DNA of 64,000 nucleotides from Flavobacterium frigidimaris (lineage in GTDB: Bacteria > Bacteroidota > Bacteroidia > Flavobacteriales > Flavobacteriaceae). The notes under the pieces are model-generated. The model made no database searches. It had not been told where the DNA came from and was given only the letters and a program-made list of their open reading frames with translations. The DNA lies in NCBI GenBank assembly GCA_900129595.1, contig FQWG01000007.1, positions 124,001 through 188,000 of the forward strand, in the 5' to 3' direction. The number at the start of each line of letters is the position of its first letter. Within the stretch, counting starts at the first letter, position 1. Below, piece after piece: positions 51,203 to 60,832 of this stretch. A program made the translations under genes and the position numbers.

Positions 51203-51915
51203 GACAGTAAATTTTTAATTGTTAAACCATTTTTAAGCAAGGATTTCATTGGGAATGGTTTTGGGGTATTGACCAATCTTTGCCACAATTGAATAATATT
51301 TCCCTTAACAGGACTTTGTTTGTGTATAAGATGACTGAAATAGCTGTTAAAAAAGTATTGTTCCCATTCTCGTATGAACTCCTCCAACAAACAGTCTGCT
51401 TTTATGCTAACTGATACTGTACCCATACAAACTTTGCCATCTTCATATAAGTTAAAAAAGGGCGCATTGTATAGAGCAGTTAGTTCGTTTATATTGGTGT
51501 CAGTGTTCATTGCATAAATGTACAGGGTGTTCTTGGAAGCTTTCCACAGTAAAGGAGGTACGGATGCCTTACCATTTGCAATGCCCAAACTCTCCACAAA
51601 AAACAAATTGACTTTTTGGGCAGGTGTGTACCAAATGGCATACCCATCATGGTCAGGATTTATATAAAGTAAATTTTTGGAAAGCAATCCCGACGGTTTT
51701 AAAAATTTCCGTGTAAGTTTTTCGGAGGTATCGAGGGCACTAGCAAGCTGTGTACTTTCTTTAAGGTTTAAGGGATGTGCATTTATGGGATAGCCATTTT
51801 TGTCCATATCATAGGCTTCTACATACATGGTCTTATCCGCAGTCTCTTTTTGATAGACTACAAAGGCTTTTATTGGATTGTACAATGTTCCGAATTGTGC
51901 AGTTATATCTTTCAT
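51199..51915 (-). CDS. PRTRC system protein B
   Basis: Starting at 51915 (MKDITAQFGTLYNPIKAFVV) the protein is about 238 residues. This start overlaps the stop of the F gene in an ATGA, the same coupling as at the next junction, and is preferred over the upstream ATG at 51939. Features typical of PRTRC B are present: AFVVYQKETADKTMYVEAYD, then LLYINPDHDGYAIWYTPAQK and APFFNLYEDGKVCMGTVSV. The biochemical role is unknown. It lies between F and ThiF. Confidence 0.87.
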   Translation of the reverse strand: MKDITAQFGTLYNPIKAFVVYQKETADKTMYVEAYDMDKNGYPINAHPLNLKESTQLASALDTSEKLTRKFLKPSGLLSKNLLYINPDHDGYAIWYTPAQKVNLFFVESLGIANGKASVPPLLWKASKNTLYIYAMNTDTNINELTALYNAPFFNLYEDGKVCMGTVSVSIKADCLLEEFIREWEQYFFNSYFSHLIHKQSPVKGNIIQLWQRLVNTPKPFPMKSLLKNGLTIKNLLS

Positions 51916-53003
51916 GGCATATTGTTTAAAAGGGTACATAAATCATTTAGAAGCGCAAATAATTTGTATTCAAAATCAAGTACCTTATTGGATAGCTCGT
52001 TCTCAGTATCATAGATTTGTAATACAGTCGGTTCTTCTATTTCAGAGCATTCATTAAATTCGTCATTGATTATTCGGGCTATATTGTCATACAACAATCC
52101 ATCACTATCTGCTATGAAAGAAATATACTGCTCGGCTTTGATTATCCCTTCCTCGCTATCAAATTCCTGATTAGAGGTATTGCTAAAAATAGTATCGTTT
52201 GGATATTCACGTAATAATTCCAACGCTATTTTTGCAACGCTTAGACAGTCCTTTTCAAAAGAATTTCTTGGTCTATAATTGTCCACACGACTTTGGAAAC
52301 AATTCAAATGATAGGGATTGAAAATTTTACGGAGCATTATATCCCCATAATAAATAGCCCGATTAAATTCTGAAATTATACTATTATCTTCTTGAGATTC
52401 TTCATTCTCCAAATCATCTATGAGCCATTCTTCCATACACTCGTAGCTATAAAAAAGATAACTGTTATTTTCCCTATAGTACGGAATCCCTGCAATATGA
52501 TACAGATAGGCAAATACAGACAGCAATAATTCAGCGGATTGTTTTTGTTTTTTGTTCTGTAATAATCGGTATAAGGGCAATACAGGAATATAATACAGTG
52601 TATTGCCCGTGTTATATGTGTGGTTCGTTGCTAATTTTACCGTGCCATCATCATCTTGTAAAATTTTAAGCTCAATATCCCGCTCAGATCTTCTGAATTG
52701 TTTTTGAATGTCTGCGTATGCCAACAGAATATTATACGGATAGGATTTGTGTACAATATCTATTGTTTCAAAACCATACAGCCTTGTCAGGATAGCAAGC
52801 GAATCAAAAAATCCTTTTTGTGTTTGTTCCGGCTCGGGCAAATTTTCGCTTTGTTCAAATAATGGCAAAAAGGAGTGTCTTAAAAAACCATCGGTAATAG
52901 TTCGATTGGAGCGGAATTGTTCCTGTTCTTTTTTATCACCTCTGCATCGGGCAATCGGTTTGTGTTTTCTGCGAATGTTCCTAACTGTTTGTATAGTCTG
53001 CAT
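51912..53003 (-). CDS. PRTRC system protein F
   Basis: A 363-residue acidic, helix-rich protein. Segments DGFLRHSFLPLFEQSENLPE, GNTLYYIPVLPLYRLL and AIYYGDIMLRKIFNPYHLN fit PRTRC F. There is no signal peptide. The start at 53003 precedes a very basic run (RNIRRKHKPIARCRGDKKE). Its stop overlaps the next gene's start (ATGA). The position between C and B matches known Bacteroidetes PRTRC clusters. Role unknown. Confidence 0.82.
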   Translation of the reverse strand: MQTIQTVRNIRRKHKPIARCRGDKKEQEQFRSNRTITDGFLRHSFLPLFEQSENLPEPEQTQKGFFDSLAILTRLYGFETIDIVHKSYPYNILLAYADIQKQFRRSERDIELKILQDDDGTVKLATNHTYNTGNTLYYIPVLPLYRLLQNKKQKQSAELLLSVFAYLYHIAGIPYYRENNSYLFYSYECMEEWLIDDLENEESQEDNSIISEFNRAIYYGDIMLRKIFNPYHLNCFQSRVDNYRPRNSFEKDCLSVAKIALELLREYPNDTIFSNTSNQEFDSEEGIIKAEQYISFIADSDGLLYDNIARIINDEFNECSEIEEPTVLQIYDTENELSNKVLDFEYKLFALLNDLCTLLNNMP

Positions 53004-53059
53004 AGCTTTCTACTTTTAGGCAATTGTATACTGCCTGTTATCATATTTGTTTTCATGGT

Positions 53060-53278
53060 TTATCCTTTTGTTCCTATTTGTGATACAAATTTGTATTGCA
53101 CCGCATCGTCATTTATAATTGGTCCCTCTATGGTTGCAGTGGTTAAAATCGGATACGTCTGCGCATAAAAATTGAGTACCGCTTCGGGGCTGAATGTAGA
53201 TGATGGGTCAGCAAGTTTAATTTCCTGCTCTTTATCCCTAAAGATAAAAATACGTTCTAAGTTGGTAGCTACTAACAT
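53060..53278 (-). CDS. PRTRC system protein C
   Basis: A 72-residue protein of the PRTRC C family, beginning MLVATNLERIFIFRDKEQEI. It contains LADPSSTFSPEAVLNFYAQT, YPILTTATIEGP and the C-terminal VQYKFVSQIGTKG. It overlaps the end of the E gene by 7 bases. The size and the FSPEAVLNFYA motif make the assignment firm. Function is unknown. Confidence 0.9.
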   Translation of the reverse strand: MLVATNLERIFIFRDKEQEIKLADPSSTFSPEAVLNFYAQTYPILTTATIEGPIINDDAVQYKFVSQIGTKG

Positions 53279-53811
53279 GATTCTTCTGTATTAGGGTCGT
53301 TGAAAAGGTCGATTGGAAATTTATCGGAAAGTTCCGCTTTGCGAGCGTGAATAATATCTTTGTATTCGGGGTAAAGGTCAGCAGGGGGTACTTTCATCCA
53401 CGCTTCTTTAAACTTACCTGCCGTTTCGAGTTCATCTGCTTTTTTCATAGCCTGTTCGTATTGTTTTTGCATTTCGGTTTTTTCTTTATCTATTTTCAGA
53501 ACGTTGTCCTTTTCCATTTGGGAACTGACTTTCGCCTGTTCTTTTTCTTTGAGGAATTGCTCCATATTGGCAAAAAGCTCTGCCGTATCTTTCACAGGCT
53601 GTTCTATGGCTTCAAAAAATCCGCTGTCAATTTCTTCTGCTGTACCTTTTAGTAAAATAGGCGGTACTTTTTTGCGGGCATCATCGCCAATACTGTCATT
53701 AAAAAATAACACCGATACAATGAGTTTGTCCGTATCTTCTTTGGCTATATTTATATTCCAATTTCCTGCTAACTGCAAGGCTAGTATGGATTTAAAAAAA
53801 TTGGTTTCCAT
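53272..53811 (-). CDS. PRTRC system protein E
   Basis: A 179-residue protein with the PRTRC E N-terminal domain (residues 1-80: NWNINIAKEDTDKLIVSVLF, then PPILLKGTAEEIDSGFFEAI). A charged coiled-coil stretch follows (FLKEKEQAKVSSQMEKDNVL). The tail has KEAWMKVPPADLYPEYKDII. It is separated by 4 bases from the upstream small gene and overlaps C by 7. Role unknown. Confidence 0.88.
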   Translation of the reverse strand: METNFFKSILALQLAGNWNINIAKEDTDKLIVSVLFFNDSIGDDARKKVPPILLKGTAEEIDSGFFEAIEQPVKDTAELFANMEQFLKEKEQAKVSSQMEKDNVLKIDKEKTEMQKQYEQAMKKADELETAGKFKEAWMKVPPADLYPEYKDIIHARKAELSDKFPIDLFNDPNTEESC

Positions 53812-53815
53812 TGTT

Positions 53816-54022
53816 TTACTCTTTAGTCTGTTTTACATCTAAACCATTAATTGCTACTAACTTTTCGTATAGGTCTTGCCAATAGGCTTGCCGTTCTTTG
53901 TCAAACTTTTCAAAGAGTTTGTCTTCATGGGCAAAATTTCTGAAATAGTCCGCCTGTTCAATGGCTTGGGCTAAATTGTTAACCCTTATAATTTTTCCGT
54001 TTTTATCTTCTACTTGTATCAT
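53816..54022 (-). CDS. Small protein of the PRTRC cassette
   Basis: A 68-residue acidic protein (MIQVEDKNGKIIRVNNLAQA). It has a helical second half rich in Lys, Phe and Tyr (AYWQDLYEKLVAINGLDVKQ). It ends 4 bases before PRTRC E and follows the DUF932 gene by 47 bases. A protein of this kind recurs in Bacteroidetes PRTRC clusters. No function is known. Confidence 0.7.
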   Translation of the reverse strand: MIQVEDKNGKIIRVNNLAQAIEQADYFRNFAHEDKLFEKFDKERQAYWQDLYEKLVAINGLDVKQTKE

Positions 54023-54069
54023 GATGTCGAGATTTAAAGGGACAGGCAGGTTATGCCTGTCCCGATTAA

Positions 54070-55131
54070 CTAATTAAGCAATAAGGCATCCGAACCTTTA
54101 CTTGCAAAATCCAAACAAAGGTTAAAAGCGGATTGGGTACGAATCTGCCCTGTGCCACCCATCAAAAGGGAGGTTAGTTTGGCTTCATCGTCCTTGTACT
54201 TTCTCATATTTTGAAAGTAGCCTGTTACGCTATTATATGCGCCAAAGACAGTTCCTTTGGTGGTGTCCATGAGTTGGGTCGGGTTGCTCATGGCGTATTC
54301 AAAAGCATTATCCACCATATTGGTAAAACAAGTGGAGAGTTCATCTTCCTTGCCGTCTTGTATGGTTTTAAGTACCTCTTTGTTAGGAACAAGGGCGGAC
54401 TGAATTAGTTTTTTCACTTCATTATCCGTGATGCGGATTTTCGCCCAATGGTTAAAAATATCCTCCATCTGTGCCGATAGCATATCGGATATGCCCATTA
54501 CTTTATGTGCCTGTTCCAAGCGTTGTTTGGCATTGGAGGTATGACGAATACGCACGGTATTGGTCTTATTATTCATAGCGGCATTAAGGGTATTGTTACA
54601 TACGATGCGTATGGGCGTAAATGCTGCGGTTATGCTTCCGCTTCCGTCGTGTGAGGTGGTTAAGAACAAATATTTCTCAATTAAATCATCTTTACCAACC
54701 CTGATATAATCAGGCAGTTTAGCGGTTATAAAAACTCGCTCTCCTTTCCCAAGTGCTCCTGCTGTTTCGTATAGAATACCGTCACCACCTACAATGCTGT
54801 CAAAAAAAGAAAAGGCATCCCTATTTTGTACAATCTGGTAGTCTTTACCAACCACACCCAAGACTGCATCGTTGTCGGTACGTACTGTACTGAAGTAATT
54901 TGGTACTTCTATTTTAATGTGCATGATTTCATTATCCAAAATAATTTCCGCTGAACTTGTTGTAAAAAGTTTGCGTTTTTCTACTTCATAATCCAAACCT
55001 GCGTGCTTAATTGCTTCTGCACTTGTCGGGTAATCGCTAATAATCTGCCCTAAATTGTGCCATGCTTTTTCCTTAGTGCTGAAAAAACTGTGTTTTCCTG
55101 ACTGCTCGTTGTAATTTATATTATGTGCCAT
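54070..55131 (-). CDS. DUF932 (phage/plasmid-like) protein
   Basis: A 353-residue DUF932 protein, a family widespread on phages, plasmids and conjugative elements. It has KAWHNLGQIISDYPTSAEAI near the N-terminus, DNDAVLGVVGKDYQIVQNRD and DGSGSITAAFTPIRIVCNNT in the middle. GTVFGAYNSVTGYFQNMRKY lies toward the C-terminus. Its molecular function is not settled, though a DNA-related role is usual to assume. It sits between the SSB gene and the PRTRC E block, on the same strand, as in other Bacteroidetes PRTRC loci. Confidence 0.9.
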   Translation of the reverse strand: MAHNINYNEQSGKHSFFSTKEKAWHNLGQIISDYPTSAEAIKHAGLDYEVEKRKLFTTSSAEIILDNEIMHIKIEVPNYFSTVRTDNDAVLGVVGKDYQIVQNRDAFSFFDSIVGGDGILYETAGALGKGERVFITAKLPDYIRVGKDDLIEKYLFLTTSHDGSGSITAAFTPIRIVCNNTLNAAMNNKTNTVRIRHTSNAKQRLEQAHKVMGISDMLSAQMEDIFNHWAKIRITDNEVKKLIQSALVPNKEVLKTIQDGKEDELSTCFTNMVDNAFEYAMSNPTQLMDTTKGTVFGAYNSVTGYFQNMRKYKDDEAKLTSLLMGGTGQIRTQSAFNLCLDFASKGSDALLLN

Positions 55132-55161
55132 GATGTTAAATTTTAAGTGATTGCGATACTA

Positions 55162-55548
55162 TTAAAAAGGTAGGTCTTCAGTCTTTTTTGATTTCTTGTT
55201 CTGTACTGCCGAATGAGCTGTATTAGTTTCCGCTTTCTTCGCAAAAGCCAAAATCTTGATGTTGTTGGTGTGGAACGTAAGACTGCCTATTGCTTTGCCT
55301 TCGTCATTGCTATAAACATTCATACCAATACGTCCAAATAATTGTACAATTGTCCCTTTTTTAAGCCACTCGGCTATTTTTGGATTTAACCAATACGAGC
55401 AATTGATATAGGTTGCTACTTCTTTTACTTCCGTACTGCCTTTGGGTTTGTAATTGTCATTGATGACAATGCTAAAATTGACCACTTGTTTGTCATTGCC
55501 CACTTTGTGAACAACTGCATTTGCTGTAATGCGCCCTGTGATTTCCAT
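55162..55548 (-). CDS. ssb: Single-stranded DNA-binding protein
   Basis: A 128-residue SSB. The OB fold spans residues 1-105 (MEITGRITANAVVHKVGNDK, YINCSYWLNPKIAEWLKKGT, LFGRIGMNVYSNDEGKAIG). A short linker leads to the acidic C-terminal tip EDLPF, the usual docking site for replication and repair proteins. It is the first gene of the PRTRC-linked operon, 30 bases ahead of the DUF932 gene. It is an element-borne copy, not the chromosomal one, judging by context. Confidence 0.92.
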   Translation of the reverse strand: MEITGRITANAVVHKVGNDKQVVNFSIVINDNYKPKGSTEVKEVATYINCSYWLNPKIAEWLKKGTIVQLFGRIGMNVYSNDEGKAIGSLTFHTNNIKILAFAKKAETNTAHSAVQNKKSKKTEDLPF

Positions 55549-56027
55549 AATTTTAATTTTTAAGGATTACTATTATTTACTTTCTCTCTCCTCCTGCTTC
55601 CACAAAAATTGTTTTCAAAACGAAAAAACGGAAAAAAAGAAAGCAAGATGCAAGGGGCTTAAGGATGCGCAAGTGCTATAAGTCCCGAAGGGTGGCAAGG
55701 GAAGCGCCGCCATTATGCGCACGCAGCATGCTTAAGTCACTATCTTAGCTGCCCTTTTAGTCCGTTTCGAGTGAAAATCTAATTGAACTTCAAATAAAAT
55801 GTTGCAATATTCTAAGATAATTTATTAGAACATTTTATAATATAATGGCATGAAAAATCAAATATTATTTCAATAGTTGACATAAAAAAATCTGATACTT
55901 TTGGTATCAGATTAAGAGTTAATTAATCAATGAAAAATGTTGCTGACTATTCCTAAAAAAGACTTAAATATTGAAGATTACAATATTTTTATATAAACTA
56001 TAAAGCAACATTAAGCTTTTCTTGACT
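55549..56027. other. Intergenic region with GC-rich structured core upstream of ssb
   Basis: A 480-base gap. About 55650-55760 is clearly GC-richer than its surroundings. GCTTAAG occurs at 55657-55663 and 55730-55736, ATGCGCA at 55665-55671 and 55715-55721, and GCATGC at 55726-55731. Several GC-rich arms (GGTGGC ... GCCGCC) could pair. A structured leader, a regulatory RNA or a replication/transfer site are all possible. The rest is AT-rich and holds nothing recognised. Confidence 0.45.
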
Positions 56028-58463
56028 TTATTCATTTTTTAAAAGTTCTTGAGCTTTTTCTAATCCAATCAAAAAATTATCGCTTTGTGAATTTGCACGA
56101 AACAGACTATATAATTTATTGGTATATTCTAGTTCTAAGTTTTTTGAAAGATTTTTGCAAATAATGAATGAAAGATTTTGCTCAAAAGAATTCCATAGTT
56201 CATTTAATACAATCTCATTTCTAGCTGAATTGAGATCTAAATCATTATTTCCATTAAGATCTAAAACAAGTAGCATAGGAAAAGGCCAAAGTAACATAGT
56301 CTTTTTAGCGTTAAAGCTATATTCAGGAAATAAACCTCCGGAGTAATTTATTCCATGTATTGAAAATGACGCATTTGATTTAGCCAGTGTTTGTGTACGT
56401 GGTGTTAATTTAATCTCACCTGTATCATTAATTTCGATTGAATCCCCTTTCTTTTTTATTTCATTAGTTTCCCAGTGCATTTGTAAGCTTAGACTATATT
56501 TTTGCCCATTTACATTAGTTTCATTTGAGTGCACATCAACTTTCTCAACAGGAATTCCGTTTTGTTCTATAATTCCAATTATTGCGTTTCCAATATATCC
56601 GGGTTCATCAAACACTATTAATTCCTCGCGTATATTTGCATTTTCTGCCCAGTAGTAACTTTTTAATTCTGCTGCTTTTTTATTTTGAAAATCGATTTTA
56701 GAAAAATTATTTTCTTGATTTTCTACTATTATTTTAATAGGGATTTGTGGATTTGGAACTGCAAGTTTTATAGCTTTTATTAAAGCTTCACCTGTATAAT
56801 GTTTCCAAGGATGATTTTGTTTTAGTAATAGTTTTGTACATGTTCCAGGCTCATCTTTATCACTTTTTAAAACAGTGAATATACTGTCATAGCCTTCAAT
56901 AACTAATTTTAATGGTTCATCAAAATTATATTTGCCTTTCAATCTTTTGGTTTGGACTTCAACACTTTCAGATACCATAAATGTTGAAAGGATACCAATT
57001 CCAAATCTCGATATAGGTTTGTAACTTAAGTCAGTTTGTGCTTTTAGGTCAAAGAAATCTTTAGATTTATAGAAAGAAGAACCAACTTTTGAGTAATAAT
57101 TATTAATAATATCCTTATTCATTCCGATCCCATTATCAATAACTTCAAGATAATCTTGTGTACCAATTGTATAAAATTTCACTATGATGTTTGGGACATA
57201 TGGAGCTTGCCATGAGTTGTGCATAGCTTCACTAAGCAGACAAGCATCAATTGAATTTTGAATAAGCTCTCTTAAAGCAACTTCTTTGCTACCATACAGC
57301 TGCGTCCCCATAAGCAATTCAATAACTTGATTTTTATTCAGTTCAAAAGATGTGTCCCAATATTCATATAAAGGTTCTCCCGATTCTATATCTTTTTCGG
57401 GACCAATTCGTTCTCGGTTTACTTTTATTGGCAGATTTAATTTATATTGAGAAAAATCGATGTAGCCGTTTTGTTCTGAAATTTTTGAAAGGATTGCGGA
57501 ACAATTTTTTAGTTCTGTATCAATGTAGTCACAAAATTTTTTGATTCCGGATTCTATTGCAGGATGATTGCATTCTGCAAAAAAGGAAATTTCATTTTGA
57601 TTAATTCTCCATGCTTTTACTGATCTGTGTTTTTGCCATTCAAATAAGGAAACAGAATTTCTAACTGATAAATGAGAAAATAATACAGACGGTGTTCTTT
57701 TAGCGTCAAAGTCAAGTAAATCAGCCAAGCGAAGAATTACTGCAATATACGGAATACAAATGTTTACATCCTCACCGCTTAAAAAAATTGGATCTAAATT
57801 CATTAACGAAAGGGTATCCTCATTATGACTATGGCATATATCAGCAAGGATTTTTGTTAATGGTGTATCATGATAAAAAATTTTATCTTTCCAATCTCGG
57901 GCAAGAAGTTTTTTTACTCGTTGCGCATGATTAACTCTGATATATTCAGAAATTAAAAATTGTTCTATTAATTCTGCTTTTGAAAACTCCTGATTTACTC
58001 GTAATCGATTTATATCTTCTAACCTATCAGGATATGTATTTTTGAATCTTTCGAAATTAGAATATTCTTTTTTTTCAAAATCAGTAGGATCTAAATCCAA
58101 CCACTGCTGTTTCCAAGCTTTTATTTCATTTTCATCAGGAGACATTCCTAAATCATGAAAGAATGCTGATAATATCAGAAGCATTAGCTCAGGTACAGTA
58201 AGTTTTTCTAAATTCTCTTCTGGAATAAGTTTCTCCATCAAATACAAAACCCTAAACAAGTGTTCGCTGTCATGTAATGTATATTCAGGCATATATTTAA
58301 TAATAAGTTTTGCCTTATCATAAGCATACAGCACACATTTGTGTATAGTATCACTGACTTTAGAATCTACAGTAGTGCTTTCGTTGACTGTTTTTGTTCG
58401 TAATGCAGTATAGATTTTACTTTTTGAAAGACTACTTTCTATATGTTGCTCTGATTCTGACAT
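56028..58463 (-). CDS. HD-domain plus Hsp90-type ATPase protein (HD-CE-like)
   Basis: An 811-residue two-domain protein. Residues about 35-330 form an HD-type phosphohydrolase domain with H64-D65, H68, H103-D104 (LILSAFFHDLGMSPD), ICHSHNED and a late Asp in LRLADLLDFDAKR. Residues about 370-600 form a GHKL/Hsp90 ATPase with ALRELIQNSIDA, LEVIDNGIGM, SRFGIGILSTF and GTCTKLLLK. The C-terminus (SARNEIVLNELWNSFEQNL) resembles Hsp90 middle segments. HD/Hsp90 fusions are predicted components of prokaryotic conflict systems. The gene follows the ABC ATPase gene by 59 bases on the same strand. The metal and ATP residues look intact. Confidence 0.85.
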   Translation of the reverse strand: MSESEQHIESSLSKSKIYTALRTKTVNESTTVDSKVSDTIHKCVLYAYDKAKLIIKYMPEYTLHDSEHLFRVLYLMEKLIPEENLEKLTVPELMLLILSAFFHDLGMSPDENEIKAWKQQWLDLDPTDFEKKEYSNFERFKNTYPDRLEDINRLRVNQEFSKAELIEQFLISEYIRVNHAQRVKKLLARDWKDKIFYHDTPLTKILADICHSHNEDTLSLMNLDPIFLSGEDVNICIPYIAVILRLADLLDFDAKRTPSVLFSHLSVRNSVSLFEWQKHRSVKAWRINQNEISFFAECNHPAIESGIKKFCDYIDTELKNCSAILSKISEQNGYIDFSQYKLNLPIKVNRERIGPEKDIESGEPLYEYWDTSFELNKNQVIELLMGTQLYGSKEVALRELIQNSIDACLLSEAMHNSWQAPYVPNIIVKFYTIGTQDYLEVIDNGIGMNKDIINNYYSKVGSSFYKSKDFFDLKAQTDLSYKPISRFGIGILSTFMVSESVEVQTKRLKGKYNFDEPLKLVIEGYDSIFTVLKSDKDEPGTCTKLLLKQNHPWKHYTGEALIKAIKLAVPNPQIPIKIIVENQENNFSKIDFQNKKAAELKSYYWAENANIREELIVFDEPGYIGNAIIGIIEQNGIPVEKVDVHSNETNVNGQKYSLSLQMHWETNEIKKKGDSIEINDTGEIKLTPRTQTLAKSNASFSIHGINYSGGLFPEYSFNAKKTMLLWPFPMLLVLDLNGNNDLDLNSARNEIVLNELWNSFEQNLSFIICKNLSKNLELEYTNKLYSLFRANSQSDNFLIGLEKAQELLKNE

Positions 58464-58522
58464 AGCTTTATTATTTTAATGGAATTTTAAACCGTTTTAT
58501 ATTTATTTTAAAATACTACTAG

Positions 58523-60832
58523 TTATTCATTAGCAGTTTCTCTAACATTTATTCTTTTTTGTGATAATCCGTATTTTTTAAATTTGTATCTCATAAATGT
58601 AGAAATTAAATCTTCATGGGTTGACATGAAAATTTGGTGATCTGCAAAATCATTTCTTAATAGATCTATAAAACCAACAACGTTTATTTCATCCATAGTT
58701 TGTACAGGATCATCAATAAATAAAATCTTGTTCTTTGAATATTTTTTATTTAATGCCAAAGTAAATGAAATAATCAAAGCTGATAATTGTCCGGAACTCA
58801 TTGTAAATATTGCATCATAAGTTTTAGAAGGATCAGTCTGGAACTTAATTCCTTTGTCATTTGATATAAATAATCCTAAGCCGCCTTGAAAGTCCTGTAC
58901 AATTCTACCAGAATAAATGTGAAATAGTATTTCAATATCATTTATTAATTTTTGATTATACCTTTTTAATGATTCTTTGTAGACAGTACTTATTTTTTTT
59001 ATAGAATCTACTTTTTCACTCGCATTTTTAAATTGCAACTGTAGAGCTTTTAGTTCTGAAGCTTTTAAAATAAAGTTTTTATTTTGATATTTTGAATACT
59101 GCCAATTTATATAATTAGCTTTTTCATCAATTGTGTCACCTTCAAAATCGAGGATGTTTAATTTATTAGAGAAAAAGTATTGCGTAAAAGTTTCATTAAA
59201 ATGAGCTTTAATTATATCTAAAGGAATTTCTTTTTTTAGTCTTTTAAGTGAATCAAGTAATAAAACAGTTTCGGGCACATATGACATACTAGGGGTTGAG
59301 CTTAAAAATGGGATTAAATTCAATCCTATCTGTTCTATTTTTCTGGCTAGAGAATTAATTAGCAGATCGTCTTGATTAATTAAATTATTTACAAATGTTA
59401 TATCAATTTCATTTTCTATTTGATGTATATTAATAATTCTAGTGTAAATGGGAATATATTTGTCTTTAAATTCCTGAATTTGTTGTGTGATGCTTCCTGA
59501 AGAAGCAACTACCAGACTTTTGATTTTTTCGGTTTGAGCAGTAATATTTTCTAATAAAATATCAGCCTCTTTCCAATCAAATCCACATAAAATACATTCA
59601 CCCTCACTATGAGTCAAATAATGAAAATCTTTAAATTTTGAAGATAAAGAATCACGTGTACTATTTAGCTGATTGTGAACTGTTGCTAAATCACTAAGTT
59701 CGTTTGCAGATACTTTTAAAGAACTCAAATCTGAAATATAATTTGATAAAATTACTACGTTGTCTTTAGGGAATAAATTAATTGGTTCAATAAGTAAGAT
59801 ATCTGACTTTACGATATCAAGACTAATATTATTAAGATTAATCAAGAAAGTTTTTTGTAACTCCTGTAATTCTTTTTCTTTGGTCAGGTCTTCTTTTTCA
59901 CTTAAATACTTTTGATAACGTATGACCTTTTCAAGATTAGAAGATTGACCAATTAACTTTTCAATTTCGTTATTGTATTGAAAATCTAGAAAAATTAATT
60001 TATTATTTACTAAGTCTTTTATTCTGGTAATAATTCCATCTTCATTTAATAAGTCAGTATACTTTATTACATCAAAAGAAATTTCATTTTTATCCCATTC
60101 ATAGCTTTGTTCTGTAAAGAGTTTTATATATACAACTTCATCACTAGAGGATAATTGATCTGCTAATTCAGTAAGTTCGTTTTCTTTTTCATCTAGTTTT
60201 GTTTTTGCTGGCGCATCACATAGTTTTAATAATTTTTTCTTTATCTCATCATATAGTGCAATTTTATTTTGGAACTCCTGGGTATTAAATAAATATGCAA
60301 TACTGTCTTGTTTATCCTTGTCCTTATTTTTAAGAAGATATGTACTGTCTTCCTGTTCTACATAATTGAGAAACTCAAAGTTTTCTTTATAGTCCTTTCC
60401 AAGTAAATTCTCTAGATAAGTAATTTCATTTTCTATAAGGGTTTCTACATGATTTTCAAAATCTGCTTTTAAGTACAATTTATAGGAATTAAAAAAATGA
60501 TTATTAGACAGGTTTGTCTTCTCAGCCCTTCTCTCTAATACAATAATGTGAGAATCATGCTCAATTTCTGCTTTGATAATTAAATCTTCATTTTCACCAT
60601 ATTGATTATAAAACGGATATTCGCCAAAAGTTTGAGATCCTTTAATTGTTTGCTCTCCCAATTTGACATATCTTCTTATTTGTCCGGTAAGTAATAACTC
60701 AATTGCATCAAATAATGATGTTTTTCCAAATCCATTTGGTCCATCCAATACTAGTAAATGAGAATCTTCAAATTTAAATGTCGCTTTTGTAAAGACTTTA
60801 AAGTTTTGAATGTAGATTTTTTTAATTTTCAT
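58523..60832 (-). CDS. Rad50/RecN-like ABC ATPase with zinc-hook, ABC-3C type
   Basis: A 769-residue SMC-like ATPase. The N-terminal head shows IYIQNFKVFTKA and Walker A DGPNGFGKTS (residues 30-39). Long coiled-coil arms carry a hook motif CILCG (Cys413, Cys416). The C-terminal head has the signature TMSSGQLSALII, Walker B KILFIDDPVQ and switch His in MSTHEDLIS. It resembles the ATPase of ABC-three-component conflict systems. Its ATG overlaps the middle-component stop by 11 bases, and it lies 59 bases before the HD/Hsp90 gene. All catalytic residues look present. Confidence 0.9.
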   Translation of the reverse strand: MKIKKIYIQNFKVFTKATFKFEDSHLLVLDGPNGFGKTSLFDAIELLLTGQIRRYVKLGEQTIKGSQTFGEYPFYNQYGENEDLIIKAEIEHDSHIIVLERRAEKTNLSNNHFFNSYKLYLKADFENHVETLIENEITYLENLLGKDYKENFEFLNYVEQEDSTYLLKNKDKDKQDSIAYLFNTQEFQNKIALYDEIKKKLLKLCDAPAKTKLDEKENELTELADQLSSSDEVVYIKLFTEQSYEWDKNEISFDVIKYTDLLNEDGIITRIKDLVNNKLIFLDFQYNNEIEKLIGQSSNLEKVIRYQKYLSEKEDLTKEKELQELQKTFLINLNNISLDIVKSDILLIEPINLFPKDNVVILSNYISDLSSLKVSANELSDLATVHNQLNSTRDSLSSKFKDFHYLTHSEGECILCGFDWKEADILLENITAQTEKIKSLVVASSGSITQQIQEFKDKYIPIYTRIINIHQIENEIDITFVNNLINQDDLLINSLARKIEQIGLNLIPFLSSTPSMSYVPETVLLLDSLKRLKKEIPLDIIKAHFNETFTQYFFSNKLNILDFEGDTIDEKANYINWQYSKYQNKNFILKASELKALQLQFKNASEKVDSIKKISTVYKESLKRYNQKLINDIEILFHIYSGRIVQDFQGGLGLFISNDKGIKFQTDPSKTYDAIFTMSSGQLSALIISFTLALNKKYSKNKILFIDDPVQTMDEINVVGFIDLLRNDFADHQIFMSTHEDLISTFMRYKFKKYGLSQKRINVRETANE

